64,000 nt of DNA from Aquibium sp. A9E412 (GTDB lineage: Bacteria > Pseudomonadota > Alphaproteobacteria > Rhizobiales > Rhizobiaceae). Below, piece by piece: positions 6,969 through 15,175 of the stretch. The notes under the pieces were generated by a model. It searched no databases and was not told the origin of the DNA. It saw nothing but the letters and a program-made list of their open reading frames with translations. The stretch lies in contig NZ_JAOAOP010000014.1 in assembly GCF_030398335.1 (NCBI RefSeq), positions 1 through 64,000 on the forward strand, given 5' to 3'. How positions within the stretch are numbered: position 1 is the first letter of the stretch; the number at the start of each line of letters is the position of its first letter. The translations under genes were made by a program, and so were the position numbers.

Positions 6969-9900
6969 TGCGACGGCCACGCCCGACAGGACTTTTCCCG
7001 GCGCTCGCGCTCCTCGCGCTGCTGCTCGGCGCCCTCGCCCCGGCCGGCTTCGGCCCGGCGCTGACCGCCGCGCACGCCCAGGAGCAGGACCCCGAGGAGG
7101 AGCGCTCGCTGTTCGTCTCCTTCCTGGAGAACCAGCTTTCCACGCCCAACCGGCAGATCCGCATCTCCGGCATCCAGGGCGTGCTGTCGTCGCAGGCGAC
7201 CATCGGCTCGATCACCGTCGCCGACCGCGAGGGCGTGTGGCTGACCATCGAGAACGCGGCGATCGACTGGAGCCGCTCGGCACTGCTGCTGCGCCAGCGC
7301 CTGGAGATCGAGCGGCTGGCCGCCGAGCGCATCGCCGTCAGCCGCCGGCCGCTGCCCGAGGAAGGCCTGCCGGCGCCCGAGGCGAGCCCGTTCCAGGTGC
7401 CCGAGCTGCCCATCGCGGTCGACCTCGACCGGCTGGAGATCGCCCGTCTGGTGTTCGGCGAGGACGTCTTCGGGCTCGCCTCCGAGCTGACCGTGGAGGG
7501 CAGCCTGCTGCTCGACGGCGGCGCGCTCGACACCGAGCTCGCCGTCGAGCGGCTCGACGGGCCCGGCGGCCAGTTCACGCTCGCCGCCAGCTACGACAAC
7601 GCGACCGAGGCGCTGGCCGTCGACCTCGCCCTGAGCGAGCCGGCCGACGGCGTCGTCGCCAATCTGCTCGACATCGAGGGCCGGCCGCCGCTGTCGCTCG
7701 CGCTGTCGGGCGAAGGCCCGCTCGACGATCTCGACCTCGCGCTGGCGCTCGACACGCAGGGCGAACGGGTGCTCGAGGGCATCGCGCGGCTGCGCGGCCG
7801 CGCCGGCGGCATCGGCTTCGCCGTCGAGCTGTCGGGGCCGATCGCCCGGCTCGTGCCGGCCGCCTACCGCGACTTCTTCGGCGCCGAGACCGCGCTCACC
7901 GCCTCCGGCCTCGCCAAGGACGGCGGCGGCTTGCGGCTCGACGCGCTAGCGCTCGAGAGCGCGGCGCTCACCCTCGACGCCGAAGCCGAGACCGGCGCCG
8001 ACGGCTTCCTTCAGCGCCTGGCGCTCGAGGCAACGGTGGCCGAGCCGGGCGGCGCGCCGGTGCTGCTGCCGGTCGCCGGCGGCGAGACCACCGTCGGCCG
8101 CGCCACGCTCGCCGTCGATTTCGGCGGCGCCGGCGCCGAGCGCTGGACCGGCCGGCTCGCGGTCGATCGGCTGACGACCGGCAGCTTCGCGGCCGAGCGC
8201 GTCGCGCTCGACCTCGACGGCCTGGCGCAGAACCTGTCCGACCCGCAGACCCGCCGCATCACCTTCGCCGCCGACGGCGCGGTGACCGGCATCGTCGCCG
8301 AGCGGGCCGACGTCGCCGAGGCGCTCGGCGACCGGCTGGCGCTCGACGTGTCGGGCGCCTGGCAGGCGGGCACGCCGCTGCGCCTCGACGAGGCGACGCT
8401 GACCGGCAACGGCCTCGCCGTGCGGCTCGACGGCAGCGTGTCGGACTACGCCTTCGACGGCGACATCGCGGTCGAGGCCGAGAGCATCGCGCCGTTCTCC
8501 GGGCTCGCCGACCGCGCGCTGGCCGGCGCGCTCACCCTCGAGGCGGCGGGCACGGTGCGGCCGCTGTCCGGCGCCTTCGGCCTGACCCTCGACGGCACGG
8601 CGCGCGACCTGCGGATCGCCAACGAGGCCGCCGACAGCCTGCTCGGCGGCGTCACCCGCATCACCGGCCGGCTGGCCCGCGACGCCGACGGCCTGACCGC
8701 CGAGCGGCTCAGCGTCGCCAACGATCAGGTCGAGCTCACCGCCGACGGCACCTTTGCCAGCGACGCGGCCGACTTCCGCTTCGATCTCGCGCTGGCCGAT
8801 CTCGCTCTGGTCTCCGAGCAGGCGTCCGGGCGGCTGACGGCGACGGGCACGGCCAACGGCGCGGACGGGCTGATCGCGCTGACCTTCTCGGCTGAGGTGC
8901 CGGAGGGCGAGCTCGCCGGCAAGCGGCTGACCGGCGCCGCGCTCGGCTTCGAGGGCACGCTGCAGGCCGGCGTGCTCGACGGCCGGGTGGCCGGCGACGC
9001 CTTCCTCGACGGCGTGCGCGCCACCCTCGAGGCCGGGTTGGTGACGACGCCCGAAGGCGCGCGCCGGCTGACCGACCTCGCCTTCTCCGCCGGCGGCGCG
9101 CGCGCCACCGGCAATCTGATGCAGCGCGCCGACGGCCTGTTCGAAGGCCGCCTCGACATCGACGCGCCGGACATCTCGACCGCCGCCGCGCTGGCGCTGG
9201 CCGAAGCGCGCGGCGCCCTCGACGGCACGCTTCAGCTGTCGGTCGCCGACGAGCGCCAGGATGCCGCGCTCGAGGCCGCGCTGCGCGACCTCGCCGTCGG
9301 CGACCTGACGATCGGCAGCGCCGACGTCGAGGCGACGGTCGAGGCGCTGTTCGCGGTGCCGCGCGTGCGCGGCACGCTTGCCGCGCGCGACGTGACGGCC
9401 GCCGGCATCGACATCGCGCGGCTCGCCGCCCGCGCCGACCGCCAGGGCGAGGCCACCGCGTTCTCCGCCGAGGCGGCGCTCGACAACGGCACCGACCTCG
9501 CCACCGCCGGCCGGCTGACGCCGACCGAGACGGGCTACCGCCTGGCGCTCGACGAGGCCCGCCTCGCCGGCCAGGGCGTGACGGCGCGGCTGGCCGAGCC
9601 GGCGACGCTCGCCGTCGCCGGCCAGACCGTCTCCTTCGACACGCTGCGCCTCGACATCGGCGGCGGCACGCTGACGGCCGCCGGCACGATCGCCGACGAG
9701 ATCGACCTGTCGCTCGACATCGCCCGCCTGCCGCTGTCGGTCGCCAATGCGGTGCGGCCCGACCTCGGGCTCGGCGGCACGGTGAGCGGCAGCGCCTTAG
9801 TCCGCGGTCCGCGCGAAAGCCCCGAGGTGGACTTCGACGTGACCGGCAGCGGGCTGACCGCCGCGGCGCTGCGCGAGGCCGGCATCGCCGCCCTGTCCGT

Positions 9901-11629
9901 CACCGCCGAGGGCGCGACGCGCGGCGAGCGGCTGACGCTCGACGCCAGCCTCACCAGCCCCGACGGCGTGCGCGCCACGGTGCGCGGCAGCGCGCCGCTC
10001 GGCGACGGGCCGCTCGACCTGACCGTCGACCTTGCCGCCTTCCCGCTCGCCACGCTCGACCGGCTCGCCGGCGGCCAGGATCTGGCCGGCCGCGTCACCG
10101 GCAGCGCCCGCGTCGCCGGCACGCTCGCCGATCCCGACGTGAGCTTCGACCTGGCGGGCAGCGGCGTCGGCGCCGTGCCGCTGCGCCAGGCCGGCATCGC
10201 GGCGCTCGACGTGGCGGCGAACGGCCGCTACCGCTCCGGCACGGTGACGCTCGACGCGCTGTCGGTCGACGGGCCGCAGGGCCTGTCGCTCGACGGCCGC
10301 GGCCGCGTGCCGCTGACCGGCTCCGGCCTCGGCGTCAACCTCGCCGGCAGCGTGCCGCTGGCGCTCGCCGACCGCTTCCTGGCCGAGCGCGGGGCCCAGG
10401 TGACCGGCACGCTGACGCTCGACGTCTCGCTGACCGGCAGCCTGGCCGATCCGGTCGTGCGCGGTTCCTTCGCCGTCAGCGGCGCCGAGGCGGTCGACCC
10501 GATGTCGAACCTGCGGCTTGAATCGATCGCCCTGTCGGGCCGCATCGAGGGCGAGCAGGTGGTGCTCGGCGACGCCTCGGCCGCGCTCGCCGCCGGCGGC
10601 ACGGTGAGCGCCTCGGGGACGATCTCGACCAGCGCGGCGGCCGGCTTCCCGGCCGATCTCGCCATCCGGCTCGATTCCGCGCGCTATTCCGACGGCGACC
10701 TGGTGACGGCCACCGTCAGCGGCCGGCTGACGCTGACCGGGCCACTCGCCTTCGATCCACTGCTGGCCGGCGACCTGTCGGTGGCGAGCGCCGAGATCGT
10801 CGTGCCGGAAAGCCTCGGCGGCGGCGTGGCCGACATCGATGTCACGCACATCGCCCCGCCGCCGGAGGTCGCGCGCACGCTCGCCCGCGCCCGCGCCGAC
10901 GACGGCACGGCCATGCCCTCGGACCGGCCGAGCGTGCTGCGCCTCGACATCCGCCTGTCGGCGCCGCGCCGCATCTTCGTGCGCGGCCGCGGCCTCGACG
11001 CCGAGCTCGGCGGGTCGGTCGAGCTGACCGGCCCGGTCACCGCGATCCGCCCGGTCGGCGGCTTCGACCTGATCCGCGGCCGGCTGTCGATCCTCGGCCA
11101 GCGCATCGTCTTCGACGAGGGCCGGGTGACGCTGGTCGGCGATCTCGACCCGTTCCTCAACTTCGTCGCCCGCATCGAGGGCGCCGACATCACCGCCTTC
11201 ATCACGGTCACCGGCCGCGTCTCCGATCTGGCGATCGAGTTCTCCTCGCAGCCCGAGCTGCCGCAGGAGGAGGTGCTGGCGCGCGTCATCTTCGACCGCA
11301 GCGTCGGCGAGCTGTCGCCGCTGCAGCTCGCCCAGCTCGCGGCAGCCGCAGCGGAGCTGGCCGGCGGCGCCGAGACCTCGCTGCTCGGCCAGCTGCGCGC
11401 CGCCACCGGGCTCGACGATCTCGACGTGGTGACCGACAGCGAGGGCAACGCCGCCGTGCGCGCCGGCCGCTACATCCAGGAAAACATCTATCTCGGGGTC
11501 GAGGCCGGCGCCCGCGGCGACACCCGCGCCACCATCAATCTCGACATCACCGAGGACCTGAAGGCGCGCGGCACGGTCGGCACCGACGGCGATTCCAGCC
11601 TCGGCGTGTTCTTCGAGAAGGATTACTAA
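6968..11629 (+). CDS. tamB: TamB-like translocation/assembly module protein (DUF490, AsmA-like)
   Basis: A 1553-residue protein with one N-terminal membrane anchor and then a very long, repetitive beta-rich body of alternating hydrophobic residues with Asp/Gly turns. That is the layout of bridge-like lipid-transfer proteins of the AsmA/TamB class. The C-terminal ~350 residues are the conserved DUF490 region (FDLIRGRLSILGQRIVFDEG, then QEEVLARVIFDRSVGELSPLQ), ending in FFEKDY. It spans the periplasm and docks to TamA, whose gene overlaps this one by one base. Its length is at the upper end for the family. The stop TAA is followed immediately by a dispersed repeat. Confidence 0.93.
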   Translation: MRRPRPTGLFPALALLALLLGALAPAGFGPALTAAHAQEQDPEEERSLFVSFLENQLSTPNRQIRISGIQGVLSSQATIGSITVADREGVWLTIENAAIDWSRSALLLRQRLEIERLAAERIAVSRRPLPEEGLPAPEASPFQVPELPIAVDLDRLEIARLVFGEDVFGLASELTVEGSLLLDGGALDTELAVERLDGPGGQFTLAASYDNATEALAVDLALSEPADGVVANLLDIEGRPPLSLALSGEGPLDDLDLALALDTQGERVLEGIARLRGRAGGIGFAVELSGPIARLVPAAYRDFFGAETALTASGLAKDGGGLRLDALALESAALTLDAEAETGADGFLQRLALEATVAEPGGAPVLLPVAGGETTVGRATLAVDFGGAGAERWTGRLAVDRLTTGSFAAERVALDLDGLAQNLSDPQTRRITFAADGAVTGIVAERADVAEALGDRLALDVSGAWQAGTPLRLDEATLTGNGLAVRLDGSVSDYAFDGDIAVEAESIAPFSGLADRALAGALTLEAAGTVRPLSGAFGLTLDGTARDLRIANEAADSLLGGVTRITGRLARDADGLTAERLSVANDQVELTADGTFASDAADFRFDLALADLALVSEQASGRLTATGTANGADGLIALTFSAEVPEGELAGKRLTGAALGFEGTLQAGVLDGRVAGDAFLDGVRATLEAGLVTTPEGARRLTDLAFSAGGARATGNLMQRADGLFEGRLDIDAPDISTAAALALAEARGALDGTLQLSVADERQDAALEAALRDLAVGDLTIGSADVEATVEALFAVPRVRGTLAARDVTAAGIDIARLAARADRQGEATAFSAEAALDNGTDLATAGRLTPTETGYRLALDEARLAGQGVTARLAEPATLAVAGQTVSFDTLRLDIGGGTLTAAGTIADEIDLSLDIARLPLSVANAVRPDLGLGGTVSGSALVRGPRESPEVDFDVTGSGLTAAALREAGIAALSVTAEGATRGERLTLDASLTSPDGVRATVRGSAPLGDGPLDLTVDLAAFPLATLDRLAGGQDLAGRVTGSARVAGTLADPDVSFDLAGSGVGAVPLRQAGIAALDVAANGRYRSGTVTLDALSVDGPQGLSLDGRGRVPLTGSGLGVNLAGSVPLALADRFLAERGAQVTGTLTLDVSLTGSLADPVVRGSFAVSGAEAVDPMSNLRLESIALSGRIEGEQVVLGDASAALAAGGTVSASGTISTSAAAGFPADLAIRLDSARYSDGDLVTATVSGRLTLTGPLAFDPLLAGDLSVASAEIVVPESLGGGVADIDVTHIAPPPEVARTLARARADDGTAMPSDRPSVLRLDIRLSAPRRIFVRGRGLDAELGGSVELTGPVTAIRPVGGFDLIRGRLSILGQRIVFDEGRVTLVGDLDPFLNFVARIEGADITAFITVTGRVSDLAIEFSSQPELPQEEVLARVIFDRSVGELSPLQLAQLAAAAAELAGGAETSLLGQLRAATGLDDLDVVTDSEGNAAVRAGRYIQENIYLGVEAGARGDTRATINLDITEDLKARGTVGTDGDSSLGVFFEKDY

Positions 11630-11733
11630 AAGCGTTTCCAGGCGAAGTGGACACCGGTTCGCCGTCCGGAAACGCGTGAAAACAAGAACTTGCAGCCGAT
11701 CTGCGGTCCCGTCAAAGGCAGACCGGCTCCAGG
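11630..11733 (-). repeat. dispersed intergenic repeat, copy 2 (complete)
   Basis: Complete copy in minus orientation: A module (GCGTTTCCAGGCGAAGTGG ... CCGGAAACGCG) then B module (GCCGATCTGCGG ... GCAGACCGGCTCCAGG). It starts one base after the tamB stop codon and lies between tamB and the channel gene. Confidence 0.85.
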
Positions 11734-11794
11734 AACGCTCGGCGATCCGGCCCTCGCCGGCCGGACAGCCGGCGGTCGGGGGGAGGCGCAGGGC

Positions 11795-12919
11795 ATGGAC
11801 GGCATCGACATCGCCTCGGCATTCGAGCGGCTGGCGGAGCGCGCGCCGCAGCTCGGCTGGACGTTGGCCATCCTGGCCGCGGCGATCGCCGCCGCCCTGC
11901 TCGTGCACTGGCTCGTCTATCGCATCACCCGGCGCCTGGTCGCCCGGCAGGACCTGGTGTGGCGCTCGATCGTCGCGCGCACGTCCGGGCCGACGCGGCT
12001 TGCCGCCGTCATCGTCGCCGTGGCGTTCGCCTCGCCCCTCGCGGCCCCCTCGGAAGCCGGCAGCGCCATGCTGCGGCACGCCCTGCTCGTCTTCTTCATC
12101 GTGCTGGTGGCCTGGGTGGCGCGCACCGCGCTGCACATCTGGACGACCGTGCACCTGCGGCGCTTCAAGCTCGATTCGCACGACAACCTGCTCGCCCGCA
12201 AGCACGTCACCCAGACGCGCATCCTGCGCCGCGTCGCCGACACGCTGATCGTCGTCATCGCCATCGGCGCGGTGATGATGACCTTCGAGAGCGTGCGGCA
12301 GTACGGCGTCAGCCTGCTCGCCTCGGCCGGCGCGGCCGGTCTCGTCGTCGGCCTGGCGCTGCAGCCGCTGCTGAAGAACCTGTTCGCCGGCGTCCAGCTC
12401 GCGCTCACCCAGCCGATCCGCCTCGACGACGCGGTGATCGTCGAGGGCGAGTGGGGCAAGGTGGAGGAGATCACGTCGACCTACGTCGTGGTGCGCATCT
12501 GGGACTGGCGGCGCATGATCCTGCCGCTCAGCTACTTCATCGAGCAGCCGTTCCAGAACTGGACCCGCGAGACCGCCTCGCTGATCGGGGCGGTGAAGCT
12601 CTATGTCGACTACACCGTGCCGGTCGAGGCGCTGCGCGCCAGGGTGGCCGAGGTGCTCGCCGAGACGGAGCTGTGGGACGGCGACGTGATGGCGGTGCAG
12701 GTGACCGATCTCGGCGAGACGACGATGACGGTGCGCGTCATCGCCAGCGCGGCCGATTCCGGCAAGGCGTGGGACCTGCGCTGCCTGCTGCGCGAACGCC
12801 TCGTCGCCTATCTGCAGGAAAACCACCCCGAGGCCCTGCCCCGGCTGCGCGCCGACGTGGCCGGCCGCCTGGCCACCGGGCCGGAGCCGGTGGACGACGC
12901 GCCGGGACCGACGCCCTGA
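11795..12919 (+). CDS. MscS-family mechanosensitive ion channel
   Basis: A 374-residue protein with about four membrane segments followed by the MscS core. The pore-lining helix is the Gly/Ala-rich segment SLLASAGAAGLVVGLALQPL, followed by the conserved beta-domain sequence (QPIRLDDAVIVEGEWGKVEEI) and a C-terminal alpha/beta domain. Such channels release solutes on hypo-osmotic shock. The ATG at 11795 has a GGGAGG ribosome binding site about seven bases upstream. It is longer than E. coli MscS (286 residues) because of extra N-terminal membrane helices. It follows tamB on the same strand but is separated from it by a repeat, so it is probably its own unit. Confidence 0.9.
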   Translation: MDGIDIASAFERLAERAPQLGWTLAILAAAIAAALLVHWLVYRITRRLVARQDLVWRSIVARTSGPTRLAAVIVAVAFASPLAAPSEAGSAMLRHALLVFFIVLVAWVARTALHIWTTVHLRRFKLDSHDNLLARKHVTQTRILRRVADTLIVVIAIGAVMMTFESVRQYGVSLLASAGAAGLVVGLALQPLLKNLFAGVQLALTQPIRLDDAVIVEGEWGKVEEITSTYVVVRIWDWRRMILPLSYFIEQPFQNWTRETASLIGAVKLYVDYTVPVEALRARVAEVLAETELWDGDVMAVQVTDLGETTMTVRVIASAADSGKAWDLRCLLRERLVAYLQENHPEALPRLRADVAGRLATGPEPVDDAPGPTP

Positions 12920-12951
12920 CGGCACGCCGGCCGGCCGCGCGTCGCGGCCGG

Positions 12952-12982
12952 ACAAAAGAAAAGCCGGCCCTAGGGCCGGCTT
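12952..12982 (-). terminator. hairpin terminator, mainly for the minus-strand dodecin unit
   Basis: A perfect 22-base palindrome at 12961-12982 (two arms of AAGCCGGCCCT). On the minus strand it is followed by TTTTCTTTT (12962-12954 region), as in an intrinsic terminator. On the plus strand no T-run follows, though the stem may still help end mscS transcription. Confidence 0.65.
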
Positions 12983-13146
12983 ACGACACGCAGTTCTGGG
13001 GTTGGGGGGCGTGGGGGGAGTGCGTGCCGCGTGCAGGGGTAATGCGCATCCGGCCGGCGGGTTCCCGCGCTCTTCGAAAAAAAACGCGCCGCCGTGAAAA
13101 AAAGTGCCGGCGGCGGTGCGCCGACCGCCGCCGGGCACCGCAGGCC

Positions 13147-13347
13147 TCAGTCCTTCAGGATGAAGGTCACCTTCATGTCGACGCGGTATTCGGCCACACG
13201 GCCGTCCTCGACCCGCGCCTTGATGCCGGCGACCCACACCTGCTCGATGTTGTCCAGCGTCTTGTTCGCCCGCTCGACGCCGTTCTTGATGGCGTCCTCG
13301 ATGCTCGAGCCGGCGGCGTTGATTTCGGTGATGCGTGCGATCGACAT
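13147..13347 (-). CDS. dodecin (flavin-binding storage protein)
   Basis: A 66-residue protein that matches dodecin over its full length: MSIARITEINA at the start, then SSIEDAIKNGVERANKTLDNIEQVWV with the Trp that stacks on flavin, then VEDGRVAEYRVDMKVTFILKD. Dodecins form hollow dodecamers that bind flavins or CoA and protect the cell from free flavin. AAAGGAG lies seven bases before the ATG at 13347. It is the second gene of a unit beginning with the Cys-rich protein at 13668, 87 bases upstream, and is closed by the hairpin at 12952-12982. Confidence 0.92.
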   Translation of the reverse strand: MSIARITEINAAGSSIEDAIKNGVERANKTLDNIEQVWVAGIKARVEDGRVAEYRVDMKVTFILKD

Positions 13348-13434
13348 GGCTGTCTCCTTTGCTCGGATCGCCGTTTCGTCCCCCGCCCGCAACGCGGACG
13401 GCGGCGTGCCGCCCGCCTCGCCTCGCGCGCGCCG

Positions 13435-13668
13435 TCAGGCGCGGTCGGCCACGCCGCTCTCGCCGGATTCGCCGGCGCAGTGGGCGCAGCAGTAGACGGT
13501 GCCGTCCACCTCGACGCCGTGGCCGATCACCCGGCAGCCGCAATGCGCGCAGCGCGGCGCAAGCGCGTGGATGGCGCATTCGAAGCTGTCGAAGACGTGG
13601 GTCTCGCCGGCCATCGTGACCTCGAAGGCCTTGTCGTAGCTGTTGCCGCAGACTTCGCATCTGGCCAT
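13435..13668 (-). CDS. small cysteine-rich, probably metal-binding protein
   Basis: A 77-residue protein with nine cysteines at 4, 7, 31, 40, 43, 45, 60, 61 and 64, arranged as CxxC, C, CxxCxC and CCxxC. This suggests one or two structural or labile zinc sites of treble-clef or MYM/TRASH type. The motif FDSFECAIHALAP between the clusters looks conserved from memory in unnamed actinobacterial and proteobacterial proteins, but I know no assigned function. GGGGAG precedes the ATG at 13668 by about seven bases. A perfect EcfG-type promoter lies directly upstream (13699-13724), and dodecin follows, so a role in stress or dormancy is likely. Confidence 0.75.
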   Translation of the reverse strand: MARCEVCGNSYDKAFEVTMAGETHVFDSFECAIHALAPRCAHCGCRVIGHGVEVDGTVYCCAHCAGESGESGVADRA

Positions 13669-13698
13669 GATCGTCTCCCCGGTTGGCTTTGCTTGGCG

Positions 13699-13724
13699 AA
13701 CGGAGCCCCGCGCGGTTTTGTTCC
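13699..13724 (-). promoter_or_regulatory. EcfG-type promoter for the Cys-rich protein (and dodecin)
   Basis: On the minus strand GGAAC (13724-13720), exactly 17 bases, then CGTT (13702-13699): a perfect consensus match. It ends 31 bases before the start codon at 13668. Confidence 0.65.
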
Positions 13725-13770
13725 CGATCAAGGCGCGCGAAATGGCGGCGTGCGACGCCCGAGACGCTCC

Positions 13771-13796
13771 GGAAACGAAGCGCGGCGCGACGCGTT
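13771..13796 (+). promoter_or_regulatory. near-consensus EcfG-type promoter for the hibernation factor
   Basis: GGAAA (13771-13775, one mismatch to GGAAC), 17 bases, then CGTT (13793-13796), 40 bases before the ATG at 13836. It is divergent from the perfect site at 13699-13724. Confidence 0.45.
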
Positions 13797-13835
13797 TCGC
13801 CAACGGGGGCGAGACAGTTTGCAAGGAGAACACGG

Positions 13836-14408
13836 ATGCAGGTGCCGCTCGAGATCGCCTTTCACAATCTGGAGAAGTCGGACTGGGCCGAGGCGGAGAT
13901 CCGCGCGCGTGCCGAAAAGCTGGAGGACATCTACGACCGCATCATCGCCTGCCGGGTGCATGTCGACCAGCGCGCCAAGACGCCGCGCAGCACGCCGCCC
14001 GTGGTGCGCATCGAGGTGAGCATTCCCGGCGGCAAGCCGCTGATCGTCGCCTACGAGCCGCACCGGCTGCAGCAGCGCTACCAGAACCCGGACCTGCGCA
14101 ACGCCATCAACGACGCCTTCGACGCGGCCGAGCGCCAGCTGCGCGACCTGAAGACCCGGCGCGAAGGGCGCACCAAGGCGCCGCAGCACGATTCCGCGCA
14201 GCGCTTCCGCGGCGAGGTCGCCGAGATGGCCGCCGAGCGCGACCACGGCTTCCTGCTGACCAAGGAGGGCAGCCTGCTCTACTTCCACCGCAACAGCGTG
14301 CTGGAGGGCGATTTCGACGCGCTCGGCCGCGGCGACACGGTGCACTACGTGGAGGAGATCGGCGACACCGGGCCGATCGCCAGCAAGGTCTGGGTGGCGG
14401 CGGGCTGA
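13836..14408 (+). CDS. HPF/RaiA-family ribosome hibernation factor with a cold-shock-like C-terminal domain
   Basis: A 190-residue protein. Residues 1-110 are an HPF/RaiA (sigma-54 modulation) domain: beta-alpha-beta pattern with IACRVHVDQ, VRIEVSIPGGKPLIV, and an alpha-helix DAFDAAERQLRDLK. It would bind the 30S decoding centre and silence ribosomes in stationary phase or stress. Residues about 133-190 (DHGFLLTKEGSLLYFHRNSVLEG, then GDTVHYVEEIGDTGPIASKV) resemble a cold-shock OB fold with the FFHR-type RNA-binding strand, instead of the dimerising tail of long-form HPF. AAGGAG precedes the ATG by seven bases. A near-consensus EcfG promoter lies upstream, and a GC hairpin (14429-14452) follows. 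Confidence 0.88.
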   Translation: MQVPLEIAFHNLEKSDWAEAEIRARAEKLEDIYDRIIACRVHVDQRAKTPRSTPPVVRIEVSIPGGKPLIVAYEPHRLQQRYQNPDLRNAINDAFDAAERQLRDLKTRREGRTKAPQHDSAQRFRGEVAEMAAERDHGFLLTKEGSLLYFHRNSVLEGDFDALGRGDTVHYVEEIGDTGPIASKVWVAAG

Positions 14409-14428
14409 CGCGCGGGGCCCGCGGCGCG

Positions 14429-14452
14429 ACGGCGGCGCCGAGGCGCCGCCGT
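14429..14452 (+). terminator. hairpin after the hibernation factor gene
   Basis: A perfect 11-bp stem (ACGGCGGCGCC / GGCGCCGCCGT) with a tight GA loop, 20 bases after the stop. No T-run follows, so it may act as an RNA-stabilising stem or a weak terminator. Confidence 0.45.
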
Positions 14453-14466
14453 TGGCGGGACGCTTC

Positions 14467-14586
14467 ACAGCCGATCTGCTTGTCACGGAACCGCAGATCG
14501 GCGCGAAGTCATTGTCTTGCCGCGTTTGCGAAGTCTTGCCGCGTTTGCGGACGGCGAACCGGTTTCCACTTCGCCTGGAAACGCGA
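14467..14586 (+). repeat. dispersed intergenic repeat, copy 3 (with internal duplication)
   Basis: Complete B module (GCCGATCTGC ... GCAGATCGGC) and A module (ending CGCCTGGAAACGCG). Between them a 17-base stretch GTCTTGCCGCGTTTGCG occurs twice, at 14514-14530 and 14533-14549, so this copy is longer than the others. It sits between the convergent hibernation factor and the small membrane peptide gene. Confidence 0.85.
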
Positions 14587-14604
14587 GGGCCCGATGCGGC
14601 GCCG

Positions 14605-14724
14605 CTACTTCATCAGGTACTTGGCCAGCGCGGCGATCGCCAGCACCACCAGCACCACGATCAGCAGCATCCAGATCCAGCCGAAGCCCATGCCCCAGCC
14701 CATTCCGTAACCGTCCATCATCAT
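14605..14724 (-). CDS. 39-residue methionine-rich single-pass membrane peptide
   Basis: A short gene 46 bases after cueR on the same strand. The N-terminal 18 residues are Met-, Gly- and aromatic-rich (Met at 1, 2, 3, 8 and 12, with Gly and Trp between). They are followed by one strong membrane helix (about 16-34, LLIVVLVVLAIAAL) and a Lys-containing end. Three ATGs in a row (14724, 14721, 14718) follow a GAGGCG ribosome binding site. Similar short leaders are found in SHOCT-type membrane proteins near copper genes, but here the SHOCT tail is absent. Methionine thioethers bind Cu(I), so a copper-linked role is an attractive inference. Expression is probably driven by the CueR-type promoter at 15236-15266. 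Confidence 0.7.
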   Translation of the reverse strand: MMMDGYGMGWGMGFGWIWMLLIVVLVVLAIAALAKYLMK

Positions 14725-14770
14725 CGTCGCCTCATCTCGGTTTTTCGTGGGGTGGTCGGCGGCAGGCAAC

Positions 14771-15175
14771 TCACGGCTCGACGCGCGCGCCCTGCCCGGC
14801 CAGATCGTCGATGATCGGGCAGTCCGGCCGGTCGTCGCCGTGGCAGGTCTCGACCAGCCGGGTGAGCGTCGCGCGGAGCGCCGCGAGCTCGGTGATCTTG
14901 CGGTCGATGGCGCCGATCTTGCCGAGCGCGATCGCCTTGACGTCGCTGCTCGCCCGGTTGTGATCGTCGTAGAGCGACAGCAGCAGCCGGCACTCCTCGA
15001 TGGTGAAGCCGAGGCTGCGGGCGCGCTGCAGGAAGCGCAGCCTGTGCAGGTCGGCCTCCGAATAGTCGCGATAGCCGTTCGGGGCGCGCGAGGGGCGAAT
15101 GAGGTCGATCTCCTCATAGTAGCGGATCGTCTTGGGCGGGAGGTTCGCTTCCTCGGCGGCGCGTCCGATGTTCAT
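14771..15175 (-). CDS. cueR: CueR, Cu(I)-responsive MerR-family regulator
   Basis: A 134-residue MerR-family activator. It has an N-terminal winged helix (MNIGRAAEEANLPPKTIRYYEE), a dimerisation helix, and the CueR metal loop with Cys111 and Cys119 (CHGDDRPDC, then PIIDDL). Ser77, the residue that marks monovalent-metal (Cu, Ag, Au) sensors, is present (RASSDVK). It twists promoters with an over-long 19-bp spacer to switch on copper efflux genes. The ATG at 15175 begins the canonical DNA-binding domain. Its own promoter at 15236-15266 has such a spacer, so it is probably autoregulated together with the downstream 39-residue peptide. No copA or copZ lies in the window. Confidence 0.93.
   Translation of the reverse strand: MNIGRAAEEANLPPKTIRYYEEIDLIRPSRAPNGYRDYSEADLHRLRFLQRARSLGFTIEECRLLLSLYDDHNRASSDVKAIALGKIGAIDRKITELAALRATLTRLVETCHGDDRPDCPIIDDLAGQGARVEP

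Noticed and set aside
5096-11629. One giant rightward frame through the tamA region in a second reading frame
   Set aside because: Before 6968 this frame overlaps tamA and reads as Arg/Pro/Ala-rich low complexity, typical of an out-of-frame reading in GC-rich DNA. From 6968 on it is tamB with its own signal and start.
12961-12982. Hairpin as a full intrinsic terminator for the rightward channel gene
   Set aside because: On the plus strand the stem is followed by ACGACACG rather than T residues; the T-run exists only on the minus strand.
9797-13660. Long leftward open frame antisense to tamB and the channel gene
   Set aside because: Composition is His/Arg/Gly-rich with no domain, no start signal and no relation to the neighbouring genes. 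The opposite strand encodes clear TamB and MscS proteins.
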